DNA of 64,000 nucleotides, from contig NZ_JAROCY010000006.1 of assembly GCF_029436685.1 (NCBI RefSeq), forward strand, positions 62,001 through 126,000. Reading direction: 5' to 3'. The DNA is from Novosphingobium cyanobacteriorum. Its GTDB lineage: Bacteria; Pseudomonadota; Alphaproteobacteria; Sphingomonadales; Sphingomonadaceae. The notes under the pieces are model-generated. The model ran no database searches, was not told the origin of the DNA, and saw nothing but the letters and a program-made list of their open reading frames with translations. Positions 51,369 through 59,763 of this stretch are shown here, in pieces. The translations under genes were made by a program, and so were the position numbers. Within the stretch, counting starts at the first letter, position 1. The number at the start of each line of letters is the position of its first letter.

Positions 51369-51806
51369 ATGACGGTCCTGCTGGAATCGCCGTGGGCCTG
51401 GGTGGCGCTGGGCGTGGTGCTGGCCATCGCCGAGCTGCTGGTGCCGGGCTATTTCCTGATCTGGATTGCGGCGGCGGCCTTGCTCACCGGCCTTGCCGGG
51501 CTCGCGCTGCCCCTGCCCTTTGCCGTGCTGGCGCTGCTGTTCGTGGCGATGGCGGGTGTGGCGGTGCTGGCCGGACGGCGCTGGTATGCACGCAACCCGG
51601 GGGTGGATGCGGACCCCGCGCTGAACGATCGCGGCGGCCAATTGGTGGGCCAGGGCGCCGTGGTGGCCTGCGCGATCAGCGGCGGCAGTGGCCGGGTGCG
51701 CCATGGCGACACCGAGTGGTTGGCGCGCGGGCCAGACCTGCCTGCGGGCGCGCGGGTGCGTGTGGTTGGCCATGAGGGCACCGTGCTTGTTGTGGAACCC
51801 GCCTGA
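51369..51806 (+). CDS. NfeD family protein
   Basis: The 145-residue protein has two or three transmembrane helices ([34 protein letters not shown] and [17 protein letters not shown], each interrupted here by family glycines) and a C-terminal OB-fold ([33 protein letters not shown]). It is the short NfeD1b class partner of SPFH proteins. The GTG at 51360 overlaps the SPFH stop and would add three residues. Both proteins act in the inner membrane. Confidence 0.9.
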   Translation: MTVLLESPWAWVALGVVLAIAELLVPGYFLIWIAAAALLTGLAGLALPLPFAVLALLFVAMAGVAVLAGRRWYARNPGVDADPALNDRGGQLVGQGAVVACAISGGSGRVRHGDTEWLARGPDLPAGARVRVVGHEGTVLVVEPA

Positions 51807-51837
51807 TCCCATATCGCTGCGCGAAGGAGATCCCCAG

Positions 51838-52239
51838 ATGGTCGACAAGCTGAATCTGACCGAAGCCGAATGGCGCGAACGACTGACCCCCGAGCAATAC
51901 CAGATCCTGCGCCAGCATGGCACGGAGCGCGCCTTCACCGGCAAGTATGAAAAGAACAAGGCCGCGGGCGATTACACCTGCGCCGGGTGCGGTGCGCCGC
52001 TGTTCGAGTCCGACGCCAAGTATGACAGCGGATCGGGCTGGCCCAGCTTCTATGCCCCGGTGGATGACGAGATGGTCGACGAGATCACCGACCGCAGCCA
52101 TGGCATGGTCCGCACCGAAGTGCGCTGTGCCCGCTGTGACGGGCATCTTGGCCACGTGTTTCCCGATGGTCCCGCACCCACCGGCCTGCGCTATTGCATC
52201 AACAGCGCATCGCTGGATTTCAAGCCGAAGGAAGACTGA
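51838..52239 (+). CDS. msrB: Peptide-methionine (R)-S-oxide reductase
   Basis: The 133-residue enzyme reduces methionine-R-sulfoxide. Zinc cysteines C48, C51, C97 and C100 and catalytic C120 in RYCINSASL are in place, as is [11 protein letters not shown]. No signal peptide is present, so it acts in the cytoplasm. AAGGAGA precedes ATG 51838. It lies between nfeD and the penicillin-binding protein gene. Confidence 0.97.
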   Translation: MVDKLNLTEAEWRERLTPEQYQILRQHGTERAFTGKYEKNKAAGDYTCAGCGAPLFESDAKYDSGSGWPSFYAPVDDEMVDEITDRSHGMVRTEVRCARCDGHLGHVFPDGPAPTGLRYCINSASLDFKPKED

Positions 52240-52366
52240 ACTGCGACGCTTTCGCCACTCGTGAAACTTCCCATTAACCCTGCGTTATATTTGCCCTATG
52301 CATGAGGCGCCCGTCAGGGCGGGCAAGCATGCCTGTGCACGATAACGAGGGAAGCAATCAAAGCTG

Positions 52367-54517
52367 ATGGCCAGGCGGGACATTCCCCGGCGACGTCCGG
52401 AGCCCGAAGACGAACCGCGCGGCCGGTCAGGCCGTGGCAGCTCCTTCATCGGAAGGCTGCTGCGCCGGATCGTGGTATGGGGCGGCGCGCTGACCCTGCT
52501 GGGCGCGATGGCGCTGACCGCCGCGGTGCTGATCACCGCGCGGTCGCTGCCGAGCTATGACCGGCTGAAATCGAGCCAGGCGGGCCAGACCATCGTGGTG
52601 CGCGCGGCCGATGGTTCGGAAATCGTCACGCTCGGGCCCAGCTATGGCAAGTGGATTCCCATCCGCGCCGTGCCCGGTGTGATGCAGGATGCCATGGTGG
52701 CGGTGGAAGACCGCCGCTTTCGCAGCCATTGGGGCGTGGACCCCATCGGCATCGCCCGTTCGGTGTGGGTGCGTATCCAGAGCGGCCATTGGCGGCAGGG
52801 CGCGTCCACCATCACCCAGCAGCTGGCCCGCAACGTTTTCCTGAACAACAGCCGCACCTTCGACCGCAAGATCCGCGAGGCGGTGCTGGCGCTGGCGCTT
52901 GAGACCCGCTTCAGCAAGGACCAGATCCTCGAACTCTATCTCAACAAGGTCTATTTCGGCGGCGGCGCCTATGGCGTGGATTCGGCTGCGCGCAAGTTCT
53001 TCGGCCATTCGGGCGAGCAGCTGAACCTGTCGGAAGCGGCGATCATCGCCGGGCTGGTGAAGGCGCCATCGCACTATTCGCCCACGGCGGACAAGGATGC
53101 CGCCGTCGAACGCGCGAAAACGGTGCTGGGCACCATGGTGAAGGCCGACAAGATCACGCCTGCCGAGGCCGATGGCGTCGATTTCAAGGCGGTCAGGTTC
53201 GCTTCGGAGCAGGGCCAGAACTCCGCGCGCTATTTCACCGACTGGGTGCTGCCGCAGCTGGACCTGCTGCTGCCCGACAACGACCAGCCGATCGAGGTGT
53301 GGACCACGCTGGACCCCACGGCCCAGCGCGCCGCAACCGACGCGATCCAGGCCTTCGCGCCCAAGGGTGCACAGGGCGCGCTGGTGAGCGTGGACCGCGA
53401 TGGCGCAGTGCTGGCCATGGTGGGCGGCACCGACTACGTCACCAGCAACTACAACCGCGCCGTCAACGCCGTGCGCCAGCCGGGATCGGCGTGGAAGCTG
53501 TTTGTCTATCTCGCCGCGCTGGAAGCGGGCTACAAGCCCGAGGACAAGGTGCGTGACGAGCCGGTGACGATCGACGGGTGGAGCCCGCGCAATTCCGGCG
53601 GCACCTATGCCGGCGAGATCGACGTGCGCACCGCCTTCGCCTATTCCAAGAACACCGTGGCGGCGCAGCTGGGCAACGAGGTGGGCTTCGGCGCGGTGGC
53701 CAACATGGCGCGCCGCTTTGGCATCACCACCCCGATCAACACGATGCCTTCGATGGTGCTGGGCACCAGCGAAGTGCGCGTGATCGACATGGTGCGCGCC
53801 TTTGCCGAAGTGCAGGCCAAGGGCACCAACGTGATGCCCTATGGCATCCGCAAGGTGACCACCACCGATGGCGAGGTGCTCTACAGCCACCGGCCCGACA
53901 ACCCGCAGCAGCTGGTGCCCAACTATGTGGCGGCGGGCATTACCGACCTGATGCAGACCGCCGTCAGCACCGGCACCGGCCGCGCGGCGCAGATCGGCCG
54001 CCCCGTGGCGGGCAAGACCGGCACCACCAGTTCCAACAAGGATGGCTGGTTCCTGGGCTTTTCCAGCGGGATCACCACCGGCGTGTGGATGGGCCGCGAC
54101 GATGCGCGCGCGGTGCCCGGCCTGCAGGGCGGCACCGCCCCGGCGCGGGCTTTTGCGTCATACATGAAGGTCGTCACCGCCAAGCGCCCGGTGGAGCAGT
54201 TCGAGACGCAGCTGACCCTGCCGCAGTGGCAGCTGGAGCCCGATGACGAGGCGATGCAGTCCAATCCGGACGACTACTTCTATGTCGACCCGAACGGCGA
54301 TGTGGTGAACGGTGCGGGCCAGCGCGGCCCGCAGGCGCCGGATGAAGCTGTGCCTGTGCCCGAGGACGGGGTGGAGCAGGATGCGCCGGCTGCGGCCAAC
54401 GACGATTTCCTCAACCGCGCCACGGGCCGTGACGCGCCACGGCAGCGCGTTCCCGCCGGAAGGCCCACCACCAGCGCCGGGCCGCAGCGGCAACAAGCCA
54501 ACCCCGCGAACTTTTAG
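52367..54517 (+). CDS. Penicillin-binding protein 1A family (class A)
   Basis: The 716-residue bifunctional enzyme polymerises and crosslinks peptidoglycan. A basic cytoplasmic N terminus and one transmembrane helix (about 38-58) precede the glycosyltransferase domain with E114 in AVEDRRFRSHWG, and GASTITQQLARN. The transpeptidase domain has S374 in GSAWKLF, SKN in the YSKNTVAAQ stretch, and K550-T-G-T. The C-terminal tail is acidic and Pro-rich. The upstream region contains TTAA-N7-TTAT (52274-52288), one base from a CtrA site. Length is on the short side for PBP1A but complete. Confidence 0.95.
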   Translation: MARRDIPRRRPEPEDEPRGRSGRGSSFIGRLLRRIVVWGGALTLLGAMALTAAVLITARSLPSYDRLKSSQAGQTIVVRAADGSEIVTLGPSYGKWIPIRAVPGVMQDAMVAVEDRRFRSHWGVDPIGIARSVWVRIQSGHWRQGASTITQQLARNVFLNNSRTFDRKIREAVLALALETRFSKDQILELYLNKVYFGGGAYGVDSAARKFFGHSGEQLNLSEAAIIAGLVKAPSHYSPTADKDAAVERAKTVLGTMVKADKITPAEADGVDFKAVRFASEQGQNSARYFTDWVLPQLDLLLPDNDQPIEVWTTLDPTAQRAATDAIQAFAPKGAQGALVSVDRDGAVLAMVGGTDYVTSNYNRAVNAVRQPGSAWKLFVYLAALEAGYKPEDKVRDEPVTIDGWSPRNSGGTYAGEIDVRTAFAYSKNTVAAQLGNEVGFGAVANMARRFGITTPINTMPSMVLGTSEVRVIDMVRAFAEVQAKGTNVMPYGIRKVTTTDGEVLYSHRPDNPQQLVPNYVAAGITDLMQTAVSTGTGRAAQIGRPVAGKTGTTSSNKDGWFLGFSSGITTGVWMGRDDARAVPGLQGGTAPARAFASYMKVVTAKRPVEQFETQLTLPQWQLEPDDEAMQSNPDDYFYVDPNGDVVNGAGQRGPQAPDEAVPVPEDGVEQDAPAAANDDFLNRATGRDAPRQRVPAGRPTTSAGPQRQQANPANF

Positions 54518-54579
54518 GCCACACGTTCGTTGTGCGGTGGATGGGTCCTGCCGGACCCGATACCGACAGGAGACGAACA

Positions 54580-54822
54580 ATGGCTCTGTTCAAGCTCGCC
54601 GCCGCTGCGACGGTCGGCTATTTCATCTGGAAGGCGTCGAAACAGACCGCTTCCAACGCGGAACCGGCGGCCTTCGCCACGGGCGAGGGATCGGGCGAAA
54701 ACTTCTCCAAGGTGCGCTCGGCCGGCACCGAGGGCATGCGTTCGGACCCGCCCAAGTGGGACAAGGTGGACCAAGCCGGGGACGAAAGCTTCCCGGCGAG
54801 CGATCCGCCGTCAACGTACTGA
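54580..54822 (+). CDS. Small protein with C-terminal FPASDPP motif
   Basis: The 80-residue protein starts with a hydrophobic helix (ALFKLAAAATVGYFIWKASKQ), then a polar stretch and the ending GDESFPASDPPSTY. The motif DE-x-FPASDPP is shared by a family of small alphaproteobacterial proteins of unknown function. ACAGGAGACGAACA gives a strong ribosome-binding site for ATG 54580. It is likely membrane-anchored. A bidirectional terminator follows. Confidence 0.75.
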   Translation: MALFKLAAAATVGYFIWKASKQTASNAEPAAFATGEGSGENFSKVRSAGTEGMRSDPPKWDKVDQAGDESFPASDPPSTY

Positions 54823-54908
54823 TTGTGGTACGATGGGGGCAGGCAGGCTGACATTATGGCAGCCGAGAGCCCCCGGCCATCGCCCGTCGCCCGAAGGGGA
54901 GACATAAA

Positions 54909-54946
54909 AAAGGGGCGGCGTTGCCAGATGGCAGCGCCGCCCCTTT
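54909..54946. terminator. Bidirectional intrinsic terminator
   Basis: AAAGGGGCGGCG (54909-54920) pairs with CGCCGCCCCTTT (54935-54946), with an inner TGCC/GGCA extension, a 17-bp stem in all. A-tract before it and TTTC after it let it work on both strands, between the small protein gene and degP. Confidence 0.88.
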
Positions 54947-54966
54947 CTGCTTGAGTCTGATGCCGA

Positions 54967-56514
54967 TCAGCGCAGGCGGATCGGCACGTAGATGGCGGGC
55001 TGGCCGCGGCGCTGGATGCGCAGCAGCACGGCTTCGCGGTTCTCCGCCTTGGCCTGCCTGACCACGGCTTCCAGCTCCGCCGCGGTGGTCACCGGCTTGT
55101 AGTTGGCCGAGAGGACGATGTCGCCACGCTGCAGGCCCTTGGCCCCGGCGTCGGCGGAATCGTCGACCGCGGTGATGACCACGCCCTTCACATCCTCGCC
55201 CACGCCGAGCTGGCGGGCGATGGTGGCGGTCATCGGGATCACCGCCACGCCCAGCGACTGCTGCACCACCGGCCCGGCGGGGGCCTTCTGCGCGGAGCCG
55301 CCATTGGGGCCGAAGCCGCCATCGTCGTCGCCATTGTCGGGGTCGAAGCTCTGCTTGGCGAGTTCCTCGTCGCTCGGCCGCTTGCCCACCACGGCCTGCA
55401 CGGTCAGGCGCTGGCCATTGCGGATCAGCTCGATCGGGATGCGCTTGCCCGGAGGGGTGTTGGCAACGATGAACGACAGCGTCTGGTCCGGCGTCACTTC
55501 CTTGCCATCCACGGCCACGACCACGTCGCCCGGCTGCATCCCGGCCTTGGCCGCGCCCTGGCCAGGCTCGACCGACTGGATGAATTCGCCACGCTTCTTG
55601 GCGATGCCGAGCGAGGCGGCCAGATCGTCGGACAGCTGCTGGATGCGCACGCCGAGGTAGCCGCGATCGATCGCCTGCCCATTGCGCAGCTTGTCCACGA
55701 TGGGCGCAGCGATTTCGGCGGGAATGGCGAAGCCGATGCCGACGCTGCCGCCGGTGGGCGAGAAGATGGCGTTGTTGATGCCGATGACGTTGCCGTTCAT
55801 GTCGAACATCGGGCCGCCCGAGTTGCCCCGGTTGATCGAGGCGTCGGTCTGCAGGTAGCGGTCATAGGCCGAGCCCGAGCCGGTGTTGCGATAGACCGCC
55901 GAGATGATCCCGCTGGTCACCGTGCCGCCCAGGCCGAAGGGGTTGCCGATGGCGATCACCCAGTCACCCACGCGGGCATGGCGCGAATCGCCAAATTTCA
56001 CGAAGGGGAACGGCTTTGTGCCGCTGATCTTCAGCACCGCAAGGTCCGAGGCGGCATCGCGGCCGACCAGCTTGGCCGGATAGTCGGTGCCGTCGGTCAT
56101 GGTGACGGTGATCGATTCAACCTCTCCCTGCCCGTCGGCGGTGATCACGTGGTTGTTGGTGACCACATAGCCATCGGCAGAGATGATGAAGCCCGAACCG
56201 AGTGACTGCGCCTCGCGCGTCTGCGGTCCGCCATTGCCCTGCCCGCCGCCGAACAGATCGCCAAAGGGCGTTCCGGCAAACGGGTTCTGGTTCTGCACCT
56301 TCACCCGCTGGCGCGTGGAGATGTTGACCACTGCCGGCTGCAATTGCTGGGTCAGGTCCGCAAAGCTGGCGGGCGCCCCGGCGCGGGGCACCACAGACTG
56401 CATCTGGCTGCTGTCATTCTGGGCGACCTGCGCCCCTGCCGGAAAGCCGGTAGCCAGCGTCAGCGCGCTGCCGGCGAGGAGCAGCGCCGTAGTCACTCCA
56501 TAAGCGTATCGCAC
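54967..56514 (-). CDS. degP: Do-family periplasmic serine endoprotease (DegP/MucD)
   Basis: The 515-residue precursor has a signal peptide (to about PAGAQ). A trypsin-like domain follows with H122 (TNNHVI), D157 (DAASDLAV) and S232 (GNSGGPMF), then two PDZ domains (about 290-385 and 420-510). It degrades or refolds misfolded envelope proteins. The GTG at 56514 is the start, with AAGG upstream. It follows hflC on the same strand after 122 nt, giving the hflK-hflC-degP order common in alphaproteobacteria. Confidence 0.96.
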   Translation of the reverse strand: MRYAYGVTTALLLAGSALTLATGFPAGAQVAQNDSSQMQSVVPRAGAPASFADLTQQLQPAVVNISTRQRVKVQNQNPFAGTPFGDLFGGGQGNGGPQTREAQSLGSGFIISADGYVVTNNHVITADGQGEVESITVTMTDGTDYPAKLVGRDAASDLAVLKISGTKPFPFVKFGDSRHARVGDWVIAIGNPFGLGGTVTSGIISAVYRNTGSGSAYDRYLQTDASINRGNSGGPMFDMNGNVIGINNAIFSPTGGSVGIGFAIPAEIAAPIVDKLRNGQAIDRGYLGVRIQQLSDDLAASLGIAKKRGEFIQSVEPGQGAAKAGMQPGDVVVAVDGKEVTPDQTLSFIVANTPPGKRIPIELIRNGQRLTVQAVVGKRPSDEELAKQSFDPDNGDDDGGFGPNGGSAQKAPAGPVVQQSLGVAVIPMTATIARQLGVGEDVKGVVITAVDDSADAGAKGLQRGDIVLSANYKPVTTAAELEAVVRQAKAENREAVLLRIQRRGQPAIYVPIRLR

Positions 56515-56636
56515 GTGGCCTTGTCCTCTTTGTCTAATCCTGGTCGCGGAACGGTGATTCCGCTGCCGATCCCCGAACGGGATTCACGCTTCGTCGCATG
56601 AACGAAATTTGAATGGCAGCGGTTTCACCAGCGAAG

Positions 56637-57488
56637 TCACTTTCCGCGGAACTGGCGCAGATATTCGTTGTCGGGCGAGAGCACGATCGAGGTGCTCGAC
56701 TGCTTTTGCGCGAAGGTGGTGTCATAGCTCTGCATCGCGCGGTAGAAATCATAGAACTGCGGATCCTTGCCGAAGCTCTCGGCATAGGTCTTGGCAGCCT
56801 GCGCTTCCGCTTCGGCCCGGATGATCTGCCCGGCCTTCTGGCCCTGTGCGCGGATCGTCGCGGCTTCCTGCTGGCGTGCGCTGATCATGCGGGTGAAGGC
56901 GCTTTCCAGCGGCGCTCCGTCGGGCAGGTCCGCCCGCTTGATGCGCACGTCGATCACCTGCGCGCCATATTCGCGCGCTTCAGCGTCCAGCCCCTTGCGG
57001 ATGTTCTCCATCGCCTGCCCGCGCTCGGCGGTGAGCAGCGAGGCGAACGTGCGCTTGCCCAGTTCCTGGCGCAGCACCGAGTTGAGGATGGGCTGCAGCT
57101 GTTCCGCCACGCGGTCCACCGTTCCGGCCGTCTGGTACATCTTGACCGGATCGATCACGCGGAAGCGGGCATAGGCGTCCACTTCCAGCCGCTGCTGGTC
57201 GGCGCTGGTCACCTGCTGGCGCTCCATGCTCACGTCCAGCACGCGCTTGTCGATGGTGATCACCTGTTCAAAGAACGGGATGCGCCAGGTAAGGCCTGCC
57301 CCGGTCTGGCCGAAATCGGCATTGGGGCGGAAGCGGTTGACCACGCGCACCGGTTCACCCAGCCGCACGATCACCGCCTGTTCGGTCTCGTCCACTTCCT
57401 TGAGACAGGACAGCAGGCCGATGATGGCGATGATCACCGCGACCAGCGCAAGCTTCTGTTCGGCCCAGATCCGTTCGAGCGCGTTCAT
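56637..57488 (-). CDS. hflC: HflC, FtsH-associated SPFH protein
   Basis: The 283-residue protein has an N-terminal membrane anchor (LALVAVIIAIIGLLSC) and a Band 7 domain (VNRFRPNADFGQTGAGLTWRIPFFEQVITIDKRVLD). A coiled coil with RQQEAATIRAQGQKAGQIIR and onward follows. HflC with HflK forms a periplasmic cage that restrains the FtsH protease. ATG 57488 overlaps the hflK stop by 4 nt (ATGA). FtsH itself is not in this window. Confidence 0.96.
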   Translation of the reverse strand: MNALERIWAEQKLALVAVIIAIIGLLSCLKEVDETEQAVIVRLGEPVRVVNRFRPNADFGQTGAGLTWRIPFFEQVITIDKRVLDVSMERQQVTSADQQRLEVDAYARFRVIDPVKMYQTAGTVDRVAEQLQPILNSVLRQELGKRTFASLLTAERGQAMENIRKGLDAEAREYGAQVIDVRIKRADLPDGAPLESAFTRMISARQQEAATIRAQGQKAGQIIRAEAEAQAAKTYAESFGKDPQFYDFYRAMQSYDTTFAQKQSSTSIVLSPDNEYLRQFRGK

Positions 57489-58675
57489 GGCTTGGCCTCC
57501 GACACGGGGGCAGGCGGCGGCGTCTGCTTCATCGCCGGCAACGGCAGGTAGGGCACCGTGCCGGGCGCCTCGACGATGACCTTGTCGGTCTGGCTCAGCA
57601 CACGCTCCATCGTTTCGTAATACATGCGGCGGCGGGTCACCTCGGGCGCCAGCTTGTACTGCGCATAGACCTTGTCGAAAGCCGCGGCCTCACCCTGCGC
57701 ACGCGCGGTCAGCTGCTGGGCCCAGGCGTTGGCGCGATTGATCTCGCTCTGTGCATCCTGCTGCGCGGCCAGCACTTCCTTGAACGCGTCCACCACCTTG
57801 GTCGGCGGGTCGGTCTTCTTGATGTCCACGCCCTGGATGGTCACACCCGCGCGATAGGCGTCGAGCACCCGCTGCATCCGGTCCCGCACGCTGGTTTCGA
57901 TCGCGGCGCGGCCCGATCCCATCACCTGCCCCAGCGAGACTTCGGAAATGGACTGGCGCATCGCCGCCTCGGCCACTTCGCGAACGGTCTGGTCGGGATC
58001 GGCCAGCTGGTAGGAATAGAGCTTCAGGTCCTTGATGTTCCAGCGCACGATATAGCTGAGGTCGACAAGGTTCTGGTCGCTCGTCAGCATCAGCTTCTCG
58101 GCATCGCCCTCGGGGATCGATTCCCGGCGGATCTGGGTGACGTTCTCGGTCGTCACCGCCTGGAACGGCCAGGGCGCGGTCAGCGCCATGCCCGGCTTGA
58201 GCGTGCGGGAATAGGAGCCGAAGGTCGTGACCACACCCTCTTCCTGCGCGGAAACGCGGTGGACCATCGAGGTGCCGAGCCACAACAGCAGCACGGCCGC
58301 CACCACCAGCGGCGTCCACGATTTGCCATCGGGCCGCTGTGGCAGGCGGAACTGCGGGTTTGGCCCGCCGCGCCCGCCGTTGTTGCCACCACCACCTCCA
58401 CCGCGCTTGCGGAAGATGTCCTCCAGGCTGGGACGCCGGTTGTCACCACCGGCAGAGGGCGGCAGCCAGGGGTTGCGCGGGCCGCCGGACTTGTCACCCG
58501 GCTTGCCGCCGGGCTGATCGGCCGCGGGCGGAGGGGATGCGGGAGGGCTCTCGCCATCGGGGGTGGACGGCTCTTCCGGGCCGGAACCGCCTTCTCCGCC
58601 TGACCCGCCCCAGGGACTGTTCTTGCCGGCCATCGCCCAGCCGCTGTGCTTCGCACGCTCACCAAAACTGCTCAT
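57485..58675 (-). CDS. hflK: HflK, FtsH-associated SPFH protein
   Basis: The 396-residue protein begins with a Gly/Pro-rich cytoplasmic stretch (about 1-125; [24 protein letters not shown]), then a membrane helix (LVVAAVLLLWLGTSM), the Band 7 domain (RTLKPGMALTAPWPFQAV) and a coiled coil (NRANAWAQQLTARAQGEAAAFDK). It partners HflC. ATG 58675 has only a close GGGG and follows a -10-like TATAAC by 7 nt, so the true start may be 58633 (MAGKNSPWGG). The Gly-rich head is normal for alphaproteobacterial HflK. Confidence 0.95.
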   Translation of the reverse strand: MSSFGERAKHSGWAMAGKNSPWGGSGGEGGSGPEEPSTPDGESPPASPPPAADQPGGKPGDKSGGPRNPWLPPSAGGDNRRPSLEDIFRKRGGGGGGNNGGRGGPNPQFRLPQRPDGKSWTPLVVAAVLLLWLGTSMVHRVSAQEEGVVTTFGSYSRTLKPGMALTAPWPFQAVTTENVTQIRRESIPEGDAEKLMLTSDQNLVDLSYIVRWNIKDLKLYSYQLADPDQTVREVAEAAMRQSISEVSLGQVMGSGRAAIETSVRDRMQRVLDAYRAGVTIQGVDIKKTDPPTKVVDAFKEVLAAQQDAQSEINRANAWAQQLTARAQGEAAAFDKVYAQYKLAPEVTRRRMYYETMERVLSQTDKVIVEAPGTVPYLPLPAMKQTPPPAPVSEAKP

Positions 58676-58784
58676 GTCCCCGGTTATAGGGACGTTGCCT
58701 GCGAAAAACAGTGTCTCCTCCTCAAATTTCCTTGCTAGGGGAATGCCCGAAAGGACGGGCTTCGGCCCGGAGCGGGAACGGAAC

Positions 58785-59759
58785 GTGGCAATCGAAGAGG
58801 CGGGTGACGAAACGGCGCTGGCACAGGCGCTGAAGCAGGTGGACCCGGCGCGCGTTCAGGCGGCGCGGGTGAAGGATGGCGTGGCCAGCGTTGTGCTCGA
58901 CGTGGGCGGGCTGGAACGGCTGGAGCGCGACAAACTGGAAATGGCCGTGCGCGACGCGGCGCGAAAGGGCGGCGCCACCGACGTGCGCGTGGCGATGACC
59001 GCGGAAAAACGCGCCCGGCGGATCATCGCGGTGGGTTCTGGCAAGGGCGGCGTGGGCAAGTCCACGCTTTCGGCCAACCTTGCCGTGGCCATGGCACGGC
59101 TGGGGCGCAAGGTGGGGCTGGTCGATGCCGACATCTATGGCCCATCGCAGGCGCGGCTGCTTTCCACCGAAGGGCGCACGCCCGAAGCCAGCGACAGCAA
59201 GATGCACCCGGTGCAGAGCCCGTTCGGCGTGCCGCTGCTGTCCATGGGCCATCTGGTGCAGCCGGGGCAGGCCATCGCCTGGCGCGGGCCGATGGTGGGC
59301 AATGCGCTGAACCAGCTGATGGACGCGCACTGGGGCGATGCCGAGATCATCGTGGTCGACCTGCCGCCCGGCACCGGCGACATCCAGCTGACCATGCTGC
59401 AGAAGCACAAGCCGGCCGGAGCGGTGATCGTCTCAACCCCGCAGGATCTGGCGCTGATGGATGCGACCCGCGCGATAAGCCTGTTCGAGCAGGGGCAGAT
59501 CCCGCTGATCGGCATGGTCGAGAACATGGCCGGCTATATCTGCCCGCATTGCGGCGAGGAAAGCGACCCCTTCGGCGTCGGCGGGGCGCAGGCTGCGGCG
59601 ATGACCATGAACCTGCCGTTCCTGGGCCGCGTGCCGCTGGACATCCAGATCCGGCGGGAAAGCGACGCAGGCCATCCCGTGGCCGCAGGCGACGGACCGC
59701 AGGCCGAAGCATACCTGAATATCGCGCGCGCCGTGCTGGCGTGGCTGGACACGCACTAA
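58785..59759 (+). CDS. Mrp/ApbC iron-sulfur cluster carrier ATPase
   Basis: The protein of about 324 residues has an N-terminal MIP18-like (DUF59) domain (about 8-70) and a ParA/MinD-type P-loop ATPase with GSGKGGVGKST at 84-94 and DADIYGPSQ. A CxxC (GYICPHCGEES), about residue 255, holds the transferred cluster. It delivers Fe-S clusters to target enzymes. The GTG start is favoured because GGGAACGGAAC precedes it; ATG 58743 would add 14 residues. It is divergent from hflK. A molybdoenzyme gene follows after 4 nt. Confidence 0.92.
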   Translation: MAIEEAGDETALAQALKQVDPARVQAARVKDGVASVVLDVGGLERLERDKLEMAVRDAARKGGATDVRVAMTAEKRARRIIAVGSGKGGVGKSTLSANLAVAMARLGRKVGLVDADIYGPSQARLLSTEGRTPEASDSKMHPVQSPFGVPLLSMGHLVQPGQAIAWRGPMVGNALNQLMDAHWGDAEIIVVDLPPGTGDIQLTMLQKHKPAGAVIVSTPQDLALMDATRAISLFEQGQIPLIGMVENMAGYICPHCGEESDPFGVGGAQAAAMTMNLPFLGRVPLDIQIRRESDAGHPVAAGDGPQAEAYLNIARAVLAWLDTH

Positions 59760-59763
59760 GGTC

